Below, piece by piece: positions 61,189-64,000 of a stretch of 64,000 nt of DNA. Position 1 is the first letter of the stretch; each line of letters starts with the position of its first letter. This DNA is from Aurantibacillus circumpalustris (GTDB lineage: Bacteria; Bacteroidota; Bacteroidia; B-17B0; Aurantibacillaceae): positions 4,464,001 to 4,528,000 of the forward strand of contig NZ_CP121197.1 of assembly GCF_029625215.1 (NCBI RefSeq), written 5' to 3'. The position numbers and the translations under genes are program-made. Below the pieces are notes generated by a model. That model saw nothing but the letters and a program-made list of their open reading frames with translations. It searched no databases and was not told where the DNA came from.

Positions 61189-61920
61189 ATGACAAAATTC
61201 GCTTTAGTTACAGGAGGTTCAAGGGGTATAGGAAGGGCTGTTTGCGTTACCTTGGCCGAAATGGGCTATAATGTTCTTATAAATTATCAATCAAACGAAG
61301 CAGAAGCCAATAAAACCCTTGCACTTGTAAAAGAAAAAGGCGTTAGTGGCGAGATTATGAAATTTGACGTGTCTAAATTGGAGGAAGTTACCGCCGTTTT
61401 AGATACTTGGATACAAGCAAATAAGGATAATCAAATTGAAGTGCTTGTTAACAATGCCGGGATTCGTAAAGACAATCTTATGATGTGGATGAGCGATACT
61501 GAGTGGCATTCTGTTATGGATATTGCAGTAGACGGCTTTTTTTATGTGACGCGTTTGGTTATTAAAAACATGCTTGTAAAAAAATACGGGCGTGTTATAA
61601 ACATTGTGTCGCTTTCTGGGTTAAAAGGTTTACCGGGACAAACAAATTATTCAGCTTCAAAAGCAGCCGTTATTGGTGCAACCAAGGCTTTATCGCAAGA
61701 GGTAGGTCGCAGGGGAATTACGGTAAATGCTGTTGCTCCTGGTTTTATTAAAACTGAAATGACACAGGACTTGAATGAAAAAGATTTTAAATCATTAATA
61801 CCGATGAATCGTTTCGGAGAAGTGCAAGAAGTGGCAGATGTTGTTGGTTGGTTAGCTTCTAGCAAATCTACTTACGTTACTGGCCAGGTAATTTCGGTGA
61901 ACGGAGGCTTGTATTCATAG
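61189..61920 (+). CDS. fabG: 3-oxoacyl-ACP reductase (FabG type)
   Basis: A 243-residue short-chain dehydrogenase with the NADPH loop ALVTGGSRGIGRAV, NNAGIRKDN, the catalytic S-x-Y-x-x-x-K set (VSLSGLKG..YSASKAA) and VAPGFIKTEMT. It reduces ketoacyl-ACP chains. In a cluster with a ketosynthase and ACP, it most likely serves polyene chain extension rather than primary fatty acid synthesis. The ketosynthase starts 10 bp after its stop. Confidence 0.94.
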   Translation: MTKFALVTGGSRGIGRAVCVTLAEMGYNVLINYQSNEAEANKTLALVKEKGVSGEIMKFDVSKLEEVTAVLDTWIQANKDNQIEVLVNNAGIRKDNLMMWMSDTEWHSVMDIAVDGFFYVTRLVIKNMLVKKYGRVINIVSLSGLKGLPGQTNYSASKAAVIGATKALSQEVGRRGITVNAVAPGFIKTEMTQDLNEKDFKSLIPMNRFGEVQEVADVVGWLASSKSTYVTGQVISVNGGLYS

Positions 61921-61930
61921 GAGAATAAAA

Positions 61931-63148
61931 ATGAGAAGAGTAGTAATAACAGGATTGGGTATTTGGTCATGCTTAGGCGACAACCTCGAAGAAGTGAAAA
62001 AGTCTTTGTTTGAGGGAAAGTCTGGTATTGTGTACGATGCCGAAAGAGAACAGTGGGGTTATCGCTCTTGTCTTACCGGTAAAGTATCGACACCACAACT
62101 AAAAGGAGTTTTAGACAGACGTGCCCGTGTGCAGCTTTCTCAAGAAGCGGAATACGCTTATCTTTCTACATTAGAAGCATTGAAAAATGCTAAAATGGAT
62201 CAAGAATGGATTGATAAAAACGAAGTAGGTATTTTATTTGGCAACGATAGCTCAGCAAAAGCGGTTATGGAAGCCATTGACATTGTACGTGCTAAAAAAG
62301 ATACTACTCTTATTGGATCGGGTTCTATATTTCAGTCAATGAACTGCACAGTCACTATGAACCTTTCAACCATTTTTAAATTAAAAGGCATCAATTTCAC
62401 AGTGAGCGCTGCTTGTGCAAGCGGATCGCATTCAATTGGAATGGCTTACTTAATGATAAAATGGGGTATGCAAAACCATATCATTTGCGGTGGCGCTCAG
62501 GAAGTAAATCCTTTTGCATTTGGAAGTTTTGATGGCCTCAGTGCTTTTTCGATTCGCACAAATGAACCTACCAAAGCTTCTCGTCCTTTCGACCGAGATC
62601 GTGACGGTCTTGTGCCTAGTGGAGGATCTGCTACCGTTATTTTAGAAGACTATGAGTCAGCTGTTAAACGCGGGGCTCCTATTTTAGCGGAAGTAATCGG
62701 GTATGGTTTTTCATCAAATGGCGAACATATTTCAAATTCAAGTGTTGATGGTCAGGTGCGTTCCTTACAAATGGCTCTTAAGGATGCCAATATTTCGGAA
62801 TCTGAGATCGACTACATAAACGCTCATGCTACTTCAACCCCTGGTGGAGATTTTGCGGAAGCAATTGCAATTGATCAGGTATTTGGAGCCAGTAAACCAC
62901 TTGTAAGTTCAACAAAATCAATGACGGGCCACGAATGCTGGATGGCCGGAGCAAGCGAGATCGTTTACTCCATGTTAATGATGCAAAACGATTTTGTGGC
63001 TCCAAATATTAACTTCGAAAATCCGGATGAAGCCTCAGCAAAACTCAACATTGCAAGTAAAACTGTTGATAAAAAAATAAATACTTTCCTTAGTAATTCT
63101 TTTGGATTTGGCGGAACAAACTCAACTTTGGTAATTAAAAAAATATAA
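61931..63148 (+). CDS. Beta-ketoacyl-ACP synthase (FabB/F-like)
   Basis: The 405-residue condensing enzyme has the Cys-His-His triad: C162 in VSAACASGSHS, His in INAHATSTPGGD and His in KSMTGHECWMAG, plus the C-terminal SNSFGFGGTNSTL. Start RRVVITGLGIWSCLG is typical. It extends a chain on the ACP with malonyl units; its relatives in aryl-polyene clusters make the conjugated chain. Directly after fabG and 24 bp before the ACP gene. Confidence 0.94.
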   Translation: MRRVVITGLGIWSCLGDNLEEVKKSLFEGKSGIVYDAEREQWGYRSCLTGKVSTPQLKGVLDRRARVQLSQEAEYAYLSTLEALKNAKMDQEWIDKNEVGILFGNDSSAKAVMEAIDIVRAKKDTTLIGSGSIFQSMNCTVTMNLSTIFKLKGINFTVSAACASGSHSIGMAYLMIKWGMQNHIICGGAQEVNPFAFGSFDGLSAFSIRTNEPTKASRPFDRDRDGLVPSGGSATVILEDYESAVKRGAPILAEVIGYGFSSNGEHISNSSVDGQVRSLQMALKDANISESEIDYINAHATSTPGGDFAEAIAIDQVFGASKPLVSSTKSMTGHECWMAGASEIVYSMLMMQNDFVAPNINFENPDEASAKLNIASKTVDKKINTFLSNSFGFGGTNSTLVIKKI

Positions 63149-63172
63149 GCGCTTAAACAATATCACACACAA

Positions 63173-63430
63173 ATGACAAAAGACCTAATCATATCAAAAG
63201 TAAACGAATTTTTAGTAGATGAATTCGAGGTAGAAAGCAGTAAGATTGTGCCTGAGGCTAATATGCGTGAAACACTTGATCTGGATAGCCTTGATTACGT
63301 TGACCTTGTGGTAGTAATTGAAAGTAATTTTGGATTTAAAGTGGTGGGTGAAGACTTTATCAACATTCATTCTTTTCAAGATTTTTACGACTACTGCCAC
63401 CAAAAAGTTAGTCAAAAAGACGCTGCTTAA
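63173..63430 (+). CDS. Acyl carrier protein
   Basis: The 85-residue acidic protein has the phosphopantetheine attachment serine S39 in LDLDSLDYVDLVV. It differs from housekeeping AcpP, for example in a longer C-terminal tail (YDYCHQKVSQKDAA), and matches the carrier proteins of aryl-polyene clusters in context. It carries the growing chain between the ketosynthase, FabG and the acyltransferase that follows 8 bp later. Confidence 0.93.
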   Translation: MTKDLIISKVNEFLVDEFEVESSKIVPEANMRETLDLDSLDYVDLVVVIESNFGFKVVGEDFINIHSFQDFYDYCHQKVSQKDAA

Positions 63431-63438
63431 AATTAAAA

Positions 63439-64000
63439 ATGTCTAACAAGAGCAAGTGGGAAGGGAAAACCAGAGGCGGGCTAAGTGGGCATAAAATTTT
63501 TGTATTTATTCTCAATACATTCGGGCTACACATTGCATATTTTTTCTTGCGATTTGTAGCTTTTTATTTTTTTTTATTTAGTAAATCCACTAAAACCTCA
63601 CTAAACTATTTTAGGAAAATTCACGGCTACAAAGGTTTAAAGGCCTACGGAGCCACTTATCAAAATTATTTTTTATTCGGCCAGATTTTATTGGATAAAG
63701 TGGCTCTTCTTTCAGGCGTAAAAACCAACTTCACAATAAATCACGATGGTCACAATGAAAACCTCGCTAATCTCAAAAGCTCCGGCAAAGGCAGTATTTT
63801 GCTTAGCGCCCACATTGGTAATTGGGAAATTGCCGGTCAAATGCTTGATTCGCTGAACACCAAATTTAATGTCCTCATGTACGACAATGAGGTAGAGAAA
63901 ATGAAGGAATACATGAGTCGTGTGATGGGTAAAAAAAGTTTTAATGTGATTGCAATACGTGATGGTGATATGGGGCACTTGGTAGAATTACACAAAGCAT
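63439..64000 (+). CDS. LpxL/HtrB-type acyltransferase, partial (3' end off the window)
   Basis: 187 codons are visible from the ATG at 63439 to the right edge. It has one membrane helix (about 20-47, FGLHIAYFFLRFVAFYFFLF) and the lipid A acyltransferase motif SILLSAHIGNWEIAGQML, where the HxxxxxE of the active site is H-I-G-N-W-E. In aryl-polyene clusters such an enzyme attaches the finished chain to a membrane lipid. It lies 8 bp after the ACP gene and closes the visible operon. Confidence 0.88.
   Translation, partial: MSNKSKWEGKTRGGLSGHKIFVFILNTFGLHIAYFFLRFVAFYFFLFSKSTKTSLNYFRKIHGYKGLKAYGATYQNYFLFGQILLDKVALLSGVKTNFTINHDGHNENLANLKSSGKGSILLSAHIGNWEIAGQMLDSLNTKFNVLMYDNEVEKMKEYMSRVMGKKSFNVIAIRDGDMGHLVELHKA

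Overview
The window is AT-rich chromosomal DNA of a Bacteroidota bacterium. The sequence evidence is type IX secretion sorting domains (9823-11862, 34785-35783), a PorE-like OmpA protein, a Bacteroidota-style vitamin B12 uptake operon with BtuG- and DUF4465-type proteins, an aryl-polyene/flexirubin-type gene cluster, mostly weak ribosome binding sites and TAnnTTTG-like promoter elements. Genus cannot be told from the sequence alone.

Layout. 1-12 kb holds a partial GxxExxY gene, an ORF6N gene, fumarase, a secreted glucosaminidase, a prolyl oligopeptidase, an Nramp transporter fused to a universal-stress domain with its DtxR/MntR regulator, a von Willebrand A protein and a T9SS type B surface protein. 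12.6-19.9 kb is a co-directional run: purD, then cytochrome c maturation ccmB-C-D-E-F, then a DUF2520 protein and a KdsC-like phosphatase. CcmE carries CxxxY instead of HxxxY, the mark of the variant system I*. 19.9-22.3 kb is an ArsR-SRPBCC-DoxX-YdeI-DUF4256 operon with two near-identical 16-bp palindromes at the regulator start.

22.4-30.0 kb is the most unusual part. A tyrosine recombinase with a HARP-like N-terminus sits at the head of an array of seven unrelated small genes, all on the same strand. The genes are separated by 84-182 bp imperfect palindromes that start and end in TAAC/GTTA, have an arm asymmetry of about 1-4 nt, and share central boxes. This is the architecture of an integron, but the recombinase lacks the IntI-specific insertion. 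An IS3-family element (IS407-like) has inserted into the array and appears to have deleted the end of one cassette and half of one site.

30-48 kb is mainly housekeeping: NADP-isocitrate dehydrogenase, a CDGSH protein, a glycosyltransferase, the B12 operon behind a cobalamin riboswitch (TonB receptor, DUF4465, BtuG-like propeller), a TrmH-type methyltransferase, HemW, a PorE-like protein, an AddA-like helicase-nuclease, PBP4 and dihydroorotase.

48.5-64 kb appears to be one side of an aryl-polyene/flexirubin-type cluster: an Ntn-hydrolase (C45), a PaaK-like ligase and an acyltransferase; then unrelated-looking secreted proteins and an M48 protease; then a halogenase-like flavoprotein, an O-methyltransferase, an aromatic amino acid ammonia-lyase, FabG, a ketosynthase, an ACP and an LpxL-type acyltransferase cut by the right edge.

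Non-coding DNA is notable for a dispersed intergenic repeat rich in CTTTGTG/CACAAAG, present at four or five places. No tRNA, rRNA or CRISPR array was seen.
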